Assembly: GCF_018986435.1 (NCBI RefSeq)
Contig: NZ_JAHMIN010000043.1
Location: 13,303-49,113, forward strand
Reading direction: 5' to 3'
DNA: 35,811 bases
From: Hahella sp. HN01
Lineage (GTDB): Bacteria; Pseudomonadota; Gammaproteobacteria; Pseudomonadales; Oleiphilaceae
This document shows, one piece after another, positions 19,901 through 27,273 of the stretch (position 1 is the stretch's first letter; every line of letters begins with the position of its first letter). The notes under the pieces are model-generated. The model searched no databases. It saw only the letters and a program-made list of their open reading frames with translations, and had not been told where the DNA came from. Made by a program: the position numbers and the translations under genes.

Positions 19901-22900
19901 ACATAAGTCGTCAGCAAACCTTCCATAGAACGGTGAGAGGAAATGCGCCCTAGCTTGTCATAAGAGAATGTTTCAGTTCGAGATGAACCGCTTTCTGCAG
20001 CATGTATCTTCAGTTCAGAAAGCGGCTGCCCTTGATAGTTGATTGCAGAGCCGTAACGGACGCGACTGAGTACTGAGCCAGAGGAGTCATAGACCACTTC
20101 GGTCAAATACCCTTCTCCGTCCACCTCTCCTACAAGAAGTCCGCGCCCGTCGTATATCTGATAGGCATGCAGGTCAGAAACATTCGCTTGCGGACGAATA
20201 TCCTCCAAGCTCAGATTTTCGAGATGTCCGGCTTTCTCATAGCCGGTATAAGTCGCATAGCGAATGGTTTCTACTTTACGCCCGGCCCCATCATAGCGAT
20301 GCTCTGTCAAATATCCGTTCGCATCCAGTTCTCCCACAACCAAGCTGTCTTTATTGTAAAAAACGCGACTGACCTGCCCCTCTGGTTGCTTGGTTATCGC
20401 GCCTTTCCATTGAATGTCATAGTCGCGAGCGACCCCTTGTTCTGCTGTGATCCGGACTTCGGCCTCGCCTATGACTTGTCCTTGCGTGTTTCTGTACTGA
20501 ATTTTAATGTCGTACGCGCCCTTGGGCGCATTTTCCAGAACCATTTTAAATTCGTTATTGGCGCCCGCTTCCGCCTTCACAAACGTCTTCCGCCCGAGTT
20601 GCGGCACGGCATAATAAGCAACCGCATTGGCAGGAACATCTTTGGCTCGGAAGCTAAAAACGGTTTTACGGACTTCAGTGACCTGCTCACCCATTTCATA
20701 GGTGCAGGTTTTATCCCCGATGGAGCCATCCAACTTGTAAATGGTCATACTGATACGATAGCGACCATGCTCCAGCGCTTTTTCCGTATTCAGATTGACT
20801 TGTCCAGCGTAATCAGCGTACGCGCCGGGATAGGTATAGGCGCTACTGACCAGTCGCCCTGTCGACTCATCAAAAACATCCGCCAGCACATATGCGATTG
20901 ACGCTGCTTCCGTCTTCGTAAACACACCTTGCAGACCAAAGCCGGAAGCCGACTGCTGCGATACATCCGCATAATCAAAACGGGCGTTCAGGCCAATTAA
21001 CTCGCCCTCATTCGCTTTAAATATCCCAACTCCATTACGTTCGCCACCTGGCGCAGAGGATACTTTTACACCTGGCGTTTTGTGACTAATGCGAAACTCG
21101 TAGTATTCCCCAGCTTTCAAGCTGTTAAGCGTTACCTGATACGAGCCGTTCTTTACAGATACCGACGCCGATTGGTAATCCCCTTCACTTCCTGCTATTC
21201 GATATTGAAATGAATGCACTGCACCGCTGCGATTAGCGTATACATTCGCCGGCCATGTCAGTGTTTGACTTATCTTGTCTTTTTGGCGACCGACCTGATA
21301 TTCAAATTTGGGCGTGTGCTCAACCGTTCCGTCTTTATAGTATTTCGTCAAATAGATGTGATAGCGCCCGGCCTCCAACAACCGCCCTGCAGTCAGGTTA
21401 ATTTCACCTTGATAGTCAGAATACGCCACCGGATAAGTATCAGCCTGCCCCACAAAAGTGTTCGTCCCAATGTCAAACACTCTGGCGCGCACAAAGCTGA
21501 TCCGAGCTGCTTCATCCTTGGAGAGATAATGGAGTAAGGAAGCGCCTTCAATAGCATGTGTTTCGACAATATCTTCCGCTATTTCAAATACACCGGTATT
21601 CAGACTATCCGCAGAGACACTGAAACTGCCCCGCCCTTGAGCCAGTAGTTCGCTCTGGGCGCCTTTATAAAGAAGGCTGAACTCATAGTTCTCCGCAACT
21701 GCGGAAGGGATGGTTGCGTAATAAACGCCATTGAGATATTTAACATCGACAGTTTTGTATGCATCGCCACTGTTTAACGGTCGATACTCAAAAACTATGG
21801 ACTTACCTTTGTAATCAAATCCCGAAGGACCTATCCCTGACCAACTCAACGTTTGCTCAATGTTTGAGTTTGTATCGCCAACGTCGTAGTTAAAGACAGG
21901 CTTAGAGACTGTATGACCGTCTTTATAATTTATTGTAAGCCCGACCTGATACATTCCGGCGGCTAATGCGCCTTTGGAACTTAGATTAACAAAGCCGTTA
22001 TAACCGGTGTGCGCTGCCGGAATAGTCAGCGCCCTTGCCACTTCCGCACCATTCTTGAGCACAACAGCTTCAATAGTGCTGACCTTATCGTATTCAGAGG
22101 ACGGCAGATAATTCTTGAGGGCAGCGCCATTAACGCTGTTAATTACCGGTTTGTGAACACTAAAAGAAACAGAAGACTCACCAACTCCCAAACTGCTTGC
22201 AGCGCTTTTACTGGAGTAACCGTTGACTCCCTCCTGAACAATAATAAGGTCTAGCGCTTCGCTTGGAGAGACATCAGCAATATCAACCTGATAAGCGCCA
22301 TCAACGAAGTTCGCCACTGCCGTTTGATAGCTGTCGCCGCTCGACTTTCGATAGCGAACTTCGGTCTGAACGCCGGAGGCGTGGCCGTGCATTTCAATAT
22401 TGTCTACGAGGACGTAATTTTCGCTTAGCGTGCCAGACCCACGTGTTTCGAAAAAGCTGCGTGTATTTTCCCAGCCGGAAATAGCCTGCTCATCTTTCCA
22501 TGCCGAGGAGGCTGGTTGTCCTTTTTCATAGACGCTAATAACACTCTTGGACTCAGCGCCGCTGAACTCAATGACGTAAGTTGTATTGTCTTTTAATGTT
22601 CCAAGATTACTATTTTGCAGCGAGCCACCTGAGCGGTACTGAGCCATAAGCGCATCGGGCGTAAAGAATAAGTAATGCTCGCTCTCTGCGGAGCCACTGC
22701 TCAGTCCCACCTTAAAGTAGCGTTGGGTGGAGCCAGGCCCGGTTGTGACCTCCAGACGATATTTACCATCTTCGGCATATTCAAAGGCGAAGCCGCTATC
22801 AATTCGTTTTACAACGTTTTCACCTGAGGTTTTTACCGTCTTGACCTTCAACGCTCCATTCTGAAGCGAGTAGTAACCGCTATCGCCACTCAGGCCATCG

Positions 22901-25620
22901 GTTGTTTCAGCGAAGTTTTGAGTCCAGCCATCAGAATTCCAGCTCAAGCGACGACTGCTTCCGTTCTGTGTAGAGGTGATGCTCCTTACCTCTGTTGAAT
23001 CAACAAAACGGTCGGACCATGCCGATGTCGTCAACGGATATAGATGCTCTGGATTTCCGATGACATCAAACGCTTGCCTGCTTTCCTGCGATTTGGGCTG
23101 CTGCAGGAATGCTGAATCCACATATCCATATGGCTGAAGAGGATCGCGATAACTGGCGACGCCGATCCCTGTCATACCCACGTAATCACTGCGCTGATAT
23201 TCCAGCTGCGTCAACACATCATAGGTATGCTCATAGGGCTGCGCGGGAGCGCTGATCACTTTATCCACGCGGTTTTCCACTCTCGCGTGAATGGGAGTGG
23301 CGCGTACTTTTTCAGCGACATTGACGTATGTCAGTTGCACTGGATCGGAAACATCCAGATGCTCCAAATAACGGAAAGATGTGGTTAGTCGGCCAGAGCC
23401 ATCGTAGACAAATTCAGTGACAGCCCCTTCGCCATCAATTTGAAAGCGCTTACGGCCTACTTCGTCATACAGTTTATAGGACACTCTGTCGCCATCACCC
23501 GTAGCAATCCGCCTCAAGCCATCCAAGCTCAATGCGTCACTGACCAGTTGGCCTTCGTTGGTGACGAAGCCACGTGTATTTATCGCGTTTTGATACTGTA
23601 TTTCAGCAACTTCTCGACCAGACTGATCGAATCGCTTCTCCGCCAACACGCCCAATCCATCGATACTCCCAACCTGACGCCCTGTGGAGTCGTAAATACG
23701 ATAAGTGCGAACGCCATTAGCATCTTCAATAACGCTCAAGCGACCCGCTTTATCATATATATAACGGGTTGCGCCTGTCGTTTCAGAGCTCACCGCAGAC
23801 TTAACAATACTGATCAGCCTGCCAGACCGATCGAATACGGATGTTTCCACTACACCATCTGCCGCAGTAGACACAACCGTGCGATTTAAGTCGTCATATA
23901 GCGCGGTGGAGATTCTTTTCTCAGCGTCAACTGATTGAACCAGACGACCAAGCCCATCATATTTAAATGTCGTCGCTTCACCTTTCTCATTGCTGGACTG
24001 CAGCAAACGCCCATTTTCGTCGTAGATAAAAAGCTTCCGCCCAGCTCCCGTTACTGATGGAGAGTCAAACTTGGTGTCTGAGTAGGAGATCGTCTCCAGC
24101 AACTGCCCCCGAAAGTCATAGCGATTGCTGGTGCGCTGCACACTTTTGTCCTGCGCTGAAACCAGCCATTGACTCATATCAGAGAGATTGAGCGACCGAT
24201 CCTGGGGTAATGCGGACAAGTCGAAACGCGCATTAATAAACTGAAGTGTTTCGGTTAAAAGGCCTGCCGTATCGTATCGATATTCAGCAACGCGGCCTTC
24301 CGCTGATATCTCAAATCGTAGCCTTCCGTTCACATCGTAAACAAAACGAGAAGTCATTGGCTTGGATGGAGCGCTTGCGCCATCTCCATCAGGGTCAGGT
24401 ACAGCGTAGGCTGTTTTTAGAAGCAACCTATTGTCCGATGAATAGACGTATTTTATCGCACCGCCAAGGGCATCCTGCTCTTCGACCAAGTTGCCATTAG
24501 CGTCATATTGATAGCGGACCGAATTTCCAAACGCATCCTCAACTCGGACGATATTGCCATCCTCATCATATTGGTAGCGCGTTACGGAGCGTTGCCCTTC
24601 GACGGGAGGCGCAATAACTTCACTTAAGCGTTTAGCGTCATCATAGCGATAGGTGATGGTATGGCCCAACGCATTTTTCACATGGGTTGCATTCTGCGAT
24701 AGGTCATAAGAAAACTGAGTAACTCGATTTTCGCCATCCGTAACGGACGCTACTCTGTATTCTCCATTTATTTGTGTGTAGGTAATGGCGACAGATGAAC
24801 CATCAGATTGCCTGATCTGAGCGACTCGCTGGCTGGTTCCGTCATAGGCGTAACCGGTTGTATAAACTTTTCCATCCTTGATATCGCCGTCTTCGGGCGT
24901 TAAGTCCAGTGTCACTTTATTAAGCCGGCCCACCGCGTCATAACCGTAGCGAACGGTAGTCGCCGAAAACGCAATCCCCTGACCATTTAGCTGAACAGTG
25001 CGAATAGCGCTTATTTTTTTATCTTTGTATTCAAAGTAGGTAGTCTGGCCAGAAGCGTCTTTGACGCTACTTAAAAGATTTTTAGCGTTGTAGGTATAAA
25101 GGGCCTGATTGCCATGACGATCCAAAGACTTCAGCAGGCGTCCGGAAGCATCATATACATCCTGAACCTTTGATGAACCCTCTGTCCAAGTCCATTGAGC
25201 GCTAGATTTATCGTATCTAACCAGATCATGGGCGCCTTCGCCGTCTGTGGAGCGATACGCCCCCAGGGCGGCAATATATTGATAGGTGGTTTCACTGCCG
25301 TCACCGTTTACCCTGGTCAATTCAGATCCTGACGCATTAGGTGGTTCAGGCAGCTTTATAAGCCTGCGATCAAGCCCGAGAAACCAACTGCTGTCGTGAC
25401 TCCCACTCAACGCGCCTTGACTGTTGTAAGTGCGTACAACGGAAGTATCCAGTCCTTTGCCAACAATTAGCTCATCCTGGTGGCGTATAATCAGGTTTCC
25501 TGTGGCGGCGTTTACTATCGCCTGTTCCTTGGCCTGCCCAATGACTCCAGATCCTGCTCCATCCAGAGCCTGACCACCGTTGAATATCCCTAAACCCTGA
25601 CTGCTAATCACCGCCACCAT
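10969..25620 (-). CDS. Giant RHS/YD-repeat polymorphic toxin with ADP-ribosyltransferase tip
   Basis: A 4,883-residue protein from ATG at 25620, which has GGGTGAG six bases upstream and gives MVAVISSQGLGIFNGG, a common start for such proteins; GTG at 25668 would add 16 residues. No Sec signal or PAAR domain is visible. Domains: YD repeats about 100-780; a non-YD insert about 790-1740 with a lectin-like stretch and three related modules; YD repeats about 1745-4115; LysM about 4131-4180 (VVNPGDTLQTIS..IPN); a glycine/alanine-rich hydrophobic stretch about 4220-4290; a linker; then the tip. The tip carries YVF-R4733-GTR, T4755-S4756-LDP and E4809-R-E4811-VFAP, the R-S-E, E-x-E pattern of arginine-type ADP-ribosyltransferases. 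The usual DPxGL end of the RHS shell is not seen. The tip is about 38% G+C, the core about 50%. Likely an interbacterial or insecticidal-type toxin; the export route is unknown. Confidence 0.9.
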   Translation of the reverse strand: MVAVISSQGLGIFNGGQALDGAGSGVIGQAKEQAIVNAATGNLIIRHQDELIVGKGLDTSVVRTYNSQGALSGSHDSSWFLGLDRRLIKLPEPPNASGSELTRVNGDGSETTYQYIAALGAYRSTDGEGAHDLVRYDKSSAQWTWTEGSSKVQDVYDASGRLLKSLDRHGNQALYTYNAKNLLSSVKDASGQTTYFEYKDKKISAIRTVQLNGQGIAFSATTVRYGYDAVGRLNKVTLDLTPEDGDIKDGKVYTTGYAYDGTSQRVAQIRQSDGSSVAITYTQINGEYRVASVTDGENRVTQFSYDLSQNATHVKNALGHTITYRYDDAKRLSEVIAPPVEGQRSVTRYQYDEDGNIVRVEDAFGNSVRYQYDANGNLVEEQDALGGAIKYVYSSDNRLLLKTAYAVPDPDGDGASAPSKPMTSRFVYDVNGRLRFEISAEGRVAEYRYDTAGLLTETLQFINARFDLSALPQDRSLNLSDMSQWLVSAQDKSVQRTSNRYDFRGQLLETISYSDTKFDSPSVTGAGRKLFIYDENGRLLQSSNEKGEATTFKYDGLGRLVQSVDAEKRISTALYDDLNRTVVSTAADGVVETSVFDRSGRLISIVKSAVSSETTGATRYIYDKAGRLSVIEDANGVRTYRIYDSTGRQVGSIDGLGVLAEKRFDQSGREVAEIQYQNAINTRGFVTNEGQLVSDALSLDGLRRIATGDGDRVSYKLYDEVGRKRFQIDGEGAVTEFVYDGSGRLTTSFRYLEHLDVSDPVQLTYVNVAEKVRATPIHARVENRVDKVISAPAQPYEHTYDVLTQLEYQRSDYVGMTGIGVASYRDPLQPYGYVDSAFLQQPKSQESRQAFDVIGNPEHLYPLTTSAWSDRFVDSTEVRSITSTQNGSSRRLSWNSDGWTQNFAETTDGLSGDSGYYSLQNGALKVKTVKTSGENVVKRIDSGFAFEYAEDGKYRLEVTTGPGSTQRYFKVGLSSGSAESEHYLFFTPDALMAQYRSGGSLQNSNLGTLKDNTTYVIEFSGAESKSVISVYEKGQPASSAWKDEQAISGWENTRSFFETRGSGTLSENYVLVDNIEMHGHASGVQTEVRYRKSSGDSYQTAVANFVDGAYQVDIADVSPSEALDLIIVQEGVNGYSSKSAASSLGVGESSVSFSVHKPVINSVNGAALKNYLPSSEYDKVSTIEAVVLKNGAEVARALTIPAAHTGYNGFVNLSSKGALAAGMYQVGLTINYKDGHTVSKPVFNYDVGDTNSNIEQTLSWSGIGPSGFDYKGKSIVFEYRPLNSGDAYKTVDVKYLNGVYYATIPSAVAENYEFSLLYKGAQSELLAQGRGSFSVSADSLNTGVFEIAEDIVETHAIEGASLLHYLSKDEAARISFVRARVFDIGTNTFVGQADTYPVAYSDYQGEINLTAGRLLEAGRYHIYLTKYYKDGTVEHTPKFEYQVGRQKDKISQTLTWPANVYANRSGAVHSFQYRIAGSEGDYQSASVSVKNGSYQVTLNSLKAGEYYEFRISHKTPGVKVSSAPGGERNGVGIFKANEGELIGLNARFDYADVSQQSASGFGLQGVFTKTEAASIAYVLADVFDESTGRLVSSAYTYPGAYADYAGQVNLNTEKALEHGRYRISMTIYKLDGSIGDKTCTYEMGEQVTEVRKTVFSFRAKDVPANAVAYYAVPQLGRKTFVKAEAGANNEFKMVLENAPKGAYDIKIQYRNTQGQVIGEAEVRITAEQGVARDYDIQWKGAITKQPEGQVSRVFYNKDSLVVGELDANGYLTEHRYDGAGRKVETIRYATYTGYEKAGHLENLSLEDIRPQANVSDLHAYQIYDGRGLLVGEVDGEGYLTEVVYDSSGSVLSRVRYGSAINYQGQPLSELKIHAAESGSSRTETFSYDKLGRISSHRSMEGLLTTYVYDSTGRLIKQIAGESKSGESARSAYKRYDGFGRVIAELNGKGGALLEQAATAEQKEAVWGQHATRYTYDAAGRLIKSEGSLAEVLSEAGGKVSARQESFLFYDQAGNLRFTVNGSGEVVEQRYNVFGQVIETIKYGSRVSTLGLNGGDSSVLEKRLNSVAGEKDVHHYFQFDRLGRKVKEINALNVAESFTYDQYGNLKSVMQGARTQTGLATSVEYAYDARGNVLSQVAKSGSDIRKLSNAYDAFGRLTQSTDALGNAKHMEYDRCGQVIVTRNALGEETKTSYDAFGRIATQTDALGHKTQYVYNDQAKTIEVISPEGVRVRTESNQFGEKREIIDGVGNITRYQYDQNGALLQVEKLDSAGVSLGLESQQQYDMAGRVISTTDASGLTTIHSYDVEGRELIRTVDPEGAALSTRYKYDALGRKVVAIDAAGGETHIEYDKSGKQTRIVTDAQDGGLQLATSYQYDEGGNRVRESRGSVVNPNQKVTEYHYDGFDQLVSQVEDPDGLKVVTKFHYDSNGNVISKTDALNNESHFVYDKNGRQVYAIDPLGGVTESRYDASGRVIATVGYAKAIDVSLYLNGVSTMGAATAVQNALNQRHGVDNAKNKAHTFVYDKDGRVLFDVNNERQVVAKYYDANGRIAATVMLKKPVPASVALDRVSLSALVANVSNSEKAVSRVVYDALGRPQYEIDAKGVVTKSEYDRAGRLAAKTVFAKPVASIDKLALILKEIQPVADNGDQTQRFFYDNLGRQRFSVDALGYATEKQYDDLGNVVAQIKYGVKQSFAKGATAADIQAQLQGIARGDQRRTQFIFGSGNRLHFTIDNAGQVFESRYDDLGREVQTIRWRVPVSLEQSHTAASLPSTLGRLHKVAGQSTSFVFDALGRKTAATDAEGHVERYVYDAKGNLTQLENKIGSVWTYEYDANGRMIKETTPKVSVTQVDRSSLSETTQLTNIVKRNEYDGLGNLVASTEADGSAFARTTRYEYDSEGRQIRTYRPKSELFNQYYDRVDSSVQILDEVTYDAMGRAVVNRVTTDQSLPAADRTLSITYKVYDDRNQLIFDIDGENHVTEYAYDAFGNRRFVIRYANKLSVSGHSAGAPLSESQVRAALKASAANDRTLTTQYDKLNRAVLVKQNEVEVFDVSVSRTETFRDSPTTSTTYNGFGEIVKTSVLKSSRLGQQGWGNSFKFYDVKGRVIGEVDAGGYVTAYKYDAYDNVIEKYDYATPYAGDVSKAKDFSTLLEAMIASSSEIGEHGSDQITRFSYDSMNRLVRSAKVGVTHYSNTPSSVQTLHAFKTDLVETYEYDALGNRISITDPSGAKAYTFFDALGREVMVVESPQTLSSTDSTAVRPVTEFLRDAFGNVVKEVKHSVGFVGDISNVGDLSKALESAPQANSNDHVSHTFFDAWGKEVQKVDAEGRRFNTAYDAFGNVVKEWHNLTNVDRTLAAAKWYRYDRSGNQIETRSRYGYEAERISSVQVDYNAFGEVIARGTGSHRYEYYEYDRAGRLSHSNDQDGVDKLYGYTLAGASSALFKSLSVDIRSKRLSEIVAKANWSGLDFQITKTDYAGRAIANWNARSGDVAAVEQRLDRWGNVKEAVLAGNASNKTYFDYDAGNRMIRQRKTGIQVTGANGVTVTREVTTQHAYDYQGNLLRTIDDNGNRTHQVFSAAGQLLLTMDGNQAVTRYNYDMFGNQLSVTDAIDHVTYREYDKVGNVLVERNGKEVRRYSYDELGHRIIERDSEGMGTRYIYNARGDLIETRGINKKTADTGSNKFRYYAYEYDERGNKTMEVDGLEAKREWLFESRASRYFGRADSYKNLGGVVTKYAYNKLGLLQKETNGNGMNRTYSYYDDGKQKDIVDSGVNSKTSYRYDAVGNRVFEGFWQNGVQYKNSVIGYDSENRIVSVKDDMVEIQYQYDAVGNRRHTFAKYIKDYAPGASTANKEWKSYDYWYNYNKTNQITVSQGSLVNGKIVKTQQQGIYINYLLNGSRARSIQYDKSRKEEVTEQYLYNAENRLAQTKVNNVLVNSREYDSAGRQIKFVDYDAKSGSKKETRSTAYNDWGLQHKTVTYNKDGQRISEVRYFDVDNSDFYWYDANGNVDQYQVQTFTGTKYTNTISYLYTNKYDGYKETEVWGNSTYFQRGNSYSFYDVNGNLVRVEDKKDSGNNRSMINDAEGKILVRKQSEQNQYLFYANGKQVGMAGKAGGKETDDFDLNYTPVSEQYPSSTPSSYVVNPGDTLQTISAAVYGDASLWYVIADANGLRGVDDLQEGMPLRIPNMISNLHNTADTFKPYNPRAIIGDTTPTMPEPPPPKHGGKCGSAFMLIVAVAVAVVSAGVGLAAYGAVSASVATTIGGSLGAVAGVGAGVLAAGVVSSAITQMGSIITGQQKGLHFSWKDVAIDGISTAVGYELLGEADKARKTLSLYQAAGHAAVKSVTRQAVSMAVGRQEHFNWRALSASVLTAGVGNILGGSDLGKYTDKLNYSVGDMNFDLGGAFINGAASSVANKAAYGHGKFNYMQVAADVFGNPLGAAIASPLGGKVTEWTEQAKGALFKMFSIKEHVTDLYSDPLLSASLNSGGLMDGESYDMIRRDDYDSIIAENGGSLPANWVHYQPGEDAELDEWREYYDTATEEEFYQAALDAKYQPEHLALQVSLFSETQFTREMRDGYTRWVKDVYPMDPRGPGVLGDKFGRDLMIGLVGQIAEDGGVVGDEGAAYFRDYQSLRLAGGSERASSVLEMFGEGILGALGLPKAVGVGKGAVAELALSAESQVFTMERALSRSSELRVRLFSGRVRPLTNEEYKGISATGLSRKEIDELMETTGDLYVFRGTRSDAHIPGGEGSEVWGKTPTSLDPLRATIFAVERKTSERISTSVYFGSRTDLEIEVELGMVHEGQETTTLIQLEREVFAPLKASELARRAPYKISVEQSSQILRDMGFSVPQRLSGDKTIISDTLRESPNMTAQQIAEYIRRAKLLTQ
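20690..22160 (-). repeat. Three tandem divergent modules inside the RHS protein
   Basis: Three stretches about 195-200 residues apart share a core: (A/V)-x-VF-D..., a proline/alanine turn, D/GY-x-G-x-(V/I)-NL, then L-x-x-G-x-Y-x-(I/V)-x-x-T-x-Y-K-D-G and a Y-x-(V/M)-G end. Copies are centred near 22000 (HTGYNGFVNL), 21410 (YSDYQGEINL) and 20800 (YADYAGQVNL). They look like beta-sandwich modules and interrupt the YD-repeat shell. Confidence 0.75.
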
Positions 25621-25702
25621 ATACTCACCCAACAAAAATAAGGATAACAATTCGTTCCGATGCCTCACTCGCGTTCCTGAGTTGAGGTCTTACTTACCAG
25701 TA

Positions 25703-25729
25703 ATATCCAGAGATTGGGTAAAAGGTTTA
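25703..25729 (-). promoter_or_regulatory. Candidate sigma-28-like promoter of rhs
   Basis: On the minus strand TAAA (25726-25729), 15 bases, then CTGGATAT (25703-25710). The spacing matches the FliA consensus TAAA-N15-GCCGATAA and the GATA core is kept, but the first bases of the second box differ. It lies about 80 bases before the rhs start. The same CTGGATA box with TTAA at the same spacing precedes both collagen-like genes. Confidence 0.3.
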
Positions 25730-25856
25730 GTATCTATTTGATTTGATGTAGATAATCAGTACTTCTGCGGCTTGATGCAGACTAGCGGAATAATAGCCGG
25801 GATTAGTGGTGGGAATGACTCTTTGGCTGCTACCCTTATGTAACAAGGAAAAATCA

Positions 25857-25895
25857 ATGTTTGGAGTAAGCGCAACGACACCGTTAAAGATATGA
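25857..25895 (+). CDS. 12-codon leader peptide coupled to the next gene
   Basis: ATG at 25857 with AAGGAA six bases upstream opens a 12-codon frame (MFGVSATTPLKI) whose TGA overlaps the ATG of the 130-residue gene as ATGA. The larger gene has only a weak ribosome site of its own, so re-initiation after this leader is a reasonable way for it to be translated. Small size makes the call uncertain; it could equally be an accidental frame. Confidence 0.4.
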   Translation: MFGVSATTPLKI

Positions 25896-26284
25896 AAAAG
25901 AATTCAAAGATAGAGCTCCTGCTTGCTCAGTTGGCGGAATCTGAACTTAGCGCGCCTCATCCCTGGCGCACAGACTACCCGTTATCACAGGATGAACTCA
26001 CTCAACTCGACCGAGAAGAGTTACAACGCTATTTGAAGCATCACTTAGCTCAGTTAATGCTAAGCTGCGCCTCTGACGCCGACAATGACAGCTTCTATAC
26101 CCAGGCTCGCGATTCATTAGTAGAACTGATTATCTACTGGGGGCTTGGACATAAAATCAAAGATCCTCAAGTGCTCGCAAAAATTTCTCATCAGACCACT
26201 GAAAGCTTTATGCGAACCAAGGAGCTGGATAGTAAGTTTGAGCAATTACTCACAGATTTTTTCGAGGAATCACTTCGCCAATAA
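25892..26284 (+). CDS. Unknown 130-residue soluble protein
   Basis: The product starts MKKNSKIELLLAQLAESELS and is hydrophilic and mostly helical, with no signal peptide, membrane segment or motif I recognise. A Trp-Arg-Thr-Asp segment follows residue 23, and QLDREELQRYLKHHLAQLML could form an amphipathic helix. It is divergent from rhs (272 bases between starts) and converges on the FliA-like sigma gene, nine bases apart. The start lies inside an ATGA overlap with a short leader frame. Base composition resembles the flagellar genes rather than the AT-rich toxin tip. A regulatory partner of the sigma factor or a flagellar accessory role is possible from position only. Confidence 0.6.
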   Translation: MKKNSKIELLLAQLAESELSAPHPWRTDYPLSQDELTQLDREELQRYLKHHLAQLMLSCASDADNDSFYTQARDSLVELIIYWGLGHKIKDPQVLAKISHQTTESFMRTKELDSKFEQLLTDFFEESLRQ

Positions 26285-26293
26285 ACAAGGCGT

Positions 26294-26989
26294 TCACCAT
26301 GATTTGGCGACGCCTGCGCGCAATTTTTTAATCGCCACAGAATGAATCTGGGACACTCGCGACTTCGTCACTCCCATTACTTCAGCGATATCCACCATAG
26401 TCATTTCAAAGAAGTAATGATTGGTGACCACAAATCTTTCTACGTCCGACAATTCCGTCAAGAGATCTGCAACCGCCTTTGACTCGAAGATATCATCCAG
26501 TTTTTCATTAGGTGGAGAGCACTCTTCTCTGGCCGTACTCAGGCTATCGTCAACAACATGACTGACCGCCACCTCCAAGACCAGGTTTACCATAGCGTCA
26601 AAGGCATTGTCAGACGCTCCGCCAACAGAGGAGATAGACTCTATACGTTCTTTCGCCAGATCCCTTCGGTATGCAGCCTGACGGCTCCGCTCGGAGTAAC
26701 GATCAAGATTATTAAGGATGTTTCCACGAATACGATAAGTAGAGAATGTCTCGAATGAAGCATCTCCATTCGAATCATATCGCTCTAATGACTCCAGCAA
26801 GCCTATATAGCCAAAATGCAAGCAGTCCGCATATTCAATCCCCAGAGACATATACTGGCGATATGTATTCGCAGCCACCGCATTCGCATAAGGCAAGTAG
26901 ATTTCGATAAGTTTATGTTTGGCATCATTGCATCGTTCTTCCCGATACCGACTCCATAGTTCAACAACAGAATCCTTACTACTATCCAT
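26294..26989 (-). CDS. FliA-like (sigma-28 family) RNA polymerase sigma factor
   Basis: A sigma-70-family factor of the FliA type, which normally drives late flagellar genes. From ATG at 26989 the product has 231 residues; GTG at 26998 would add three but has no room for a ribosome site. Region 2 lies at about 25-95 (LIEIYLPYANAVAANTYRQY, then CLHFGYIGLLESLERYD and FETFSTYRIRGNILNNLDRY). Region 4 with its helix-turn-helix is at about 175-226 (MVDIAEVMGVTKSRVSQIHS followed by VAIKKLRA). The part between is acidic and poorly conserved, so region 3 is weak or missing. Its neighbour set suggests the specific sigma factor of the second flagellum encoded at 1-9214, now separated from it by the toxin locus. 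Confidence 0.87.
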   Translation of the reverse strand: MDSSKDSVVELWSRYREERCNDAKHKLIEIYLPYANAVAANTYRQYMSLGIEYADCLHFGYIGLLESLERYDSNGDASFETFSTYRIRGNILNNLDRYSERSRQAAYRRDLAKERIESISSVGGASDNAFDAMVNLVLEVAVSHVVDDSLSTAREECSPPNEKLDDIFESKAVADLLTELSDVERFVVTNHYFFEMTMVDIAEVMGVTKSRVSQIHSVAIKKLRAGVAKSW

Positions 26990-27076
26990 CAACACCACGC
27001 CTTACTAGGCAAAATCCACTGGAAACGCCCGGCTCACGCCAGACCACCCGAATCCAATACAGGATGACTCTTCCGA

Positions 27077-27103
27077 GTAAGCGATTGCCGCTTACACTTT
27101 TTT
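27077..27103 (+). terminator. Intrinsic terminator on the plus strand
   Basis: GTAAGCG, a five-base loop (ATTGC), CGCTTAC, then a T-run at 27098-27103. The stem is a perfect seven pairs. It faces plus-strand transcription although the nearest plus-strand gene ends at 26284, so any transcript ending here would cross the sigma gene in antisense. Confidence 0.5.
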
Positions 27104-27167
27104 ATTATGCAGGGTTAAAACGACTAAAAAATCATGTAGGAGAACAGCTTCAATCCTGGGTCAGATA

Positions 27168-27191
27168 ACGAGACGCGCTATCGCGTCTCGT
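27168..27191 (-). terminator. Strong hairpin downstream of the collagen-like gene
   Basis: A perfect ten-pair stem, ACGAGACGCG with its complement, around a four-base CTAT loop, 80 bases beyond the stop of the first collagen-like gene. No T-run follows on either strand, so it may be an RNA-stability element or a weak terminator separating that gene from the sigma gene. Confidence 0.5.
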
Positions 27192-27273
27192 CAGCAAATA
27201 CTATACCGAATTTGCAAAAAGTAGAAGCTTGCGGCACTCAACTCAATCTAAAGATAATTTGCGCTAATTTCGG

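Noticed and set aside
12352-24500. Many long open frames on the plus strand inside rhs, up to 244 codons at 20167-20901
   Set aside because: They are antisense shadows of the YD-repeat coding sequence, without ribosome sites or recognisable products.
25621-25668. GTG start for rhs at 25668
   Set aside because: ATG at 25620 has a better ribosome site and gives an N-terminus typical of such proteins; the 16 extra residues look untranslated.
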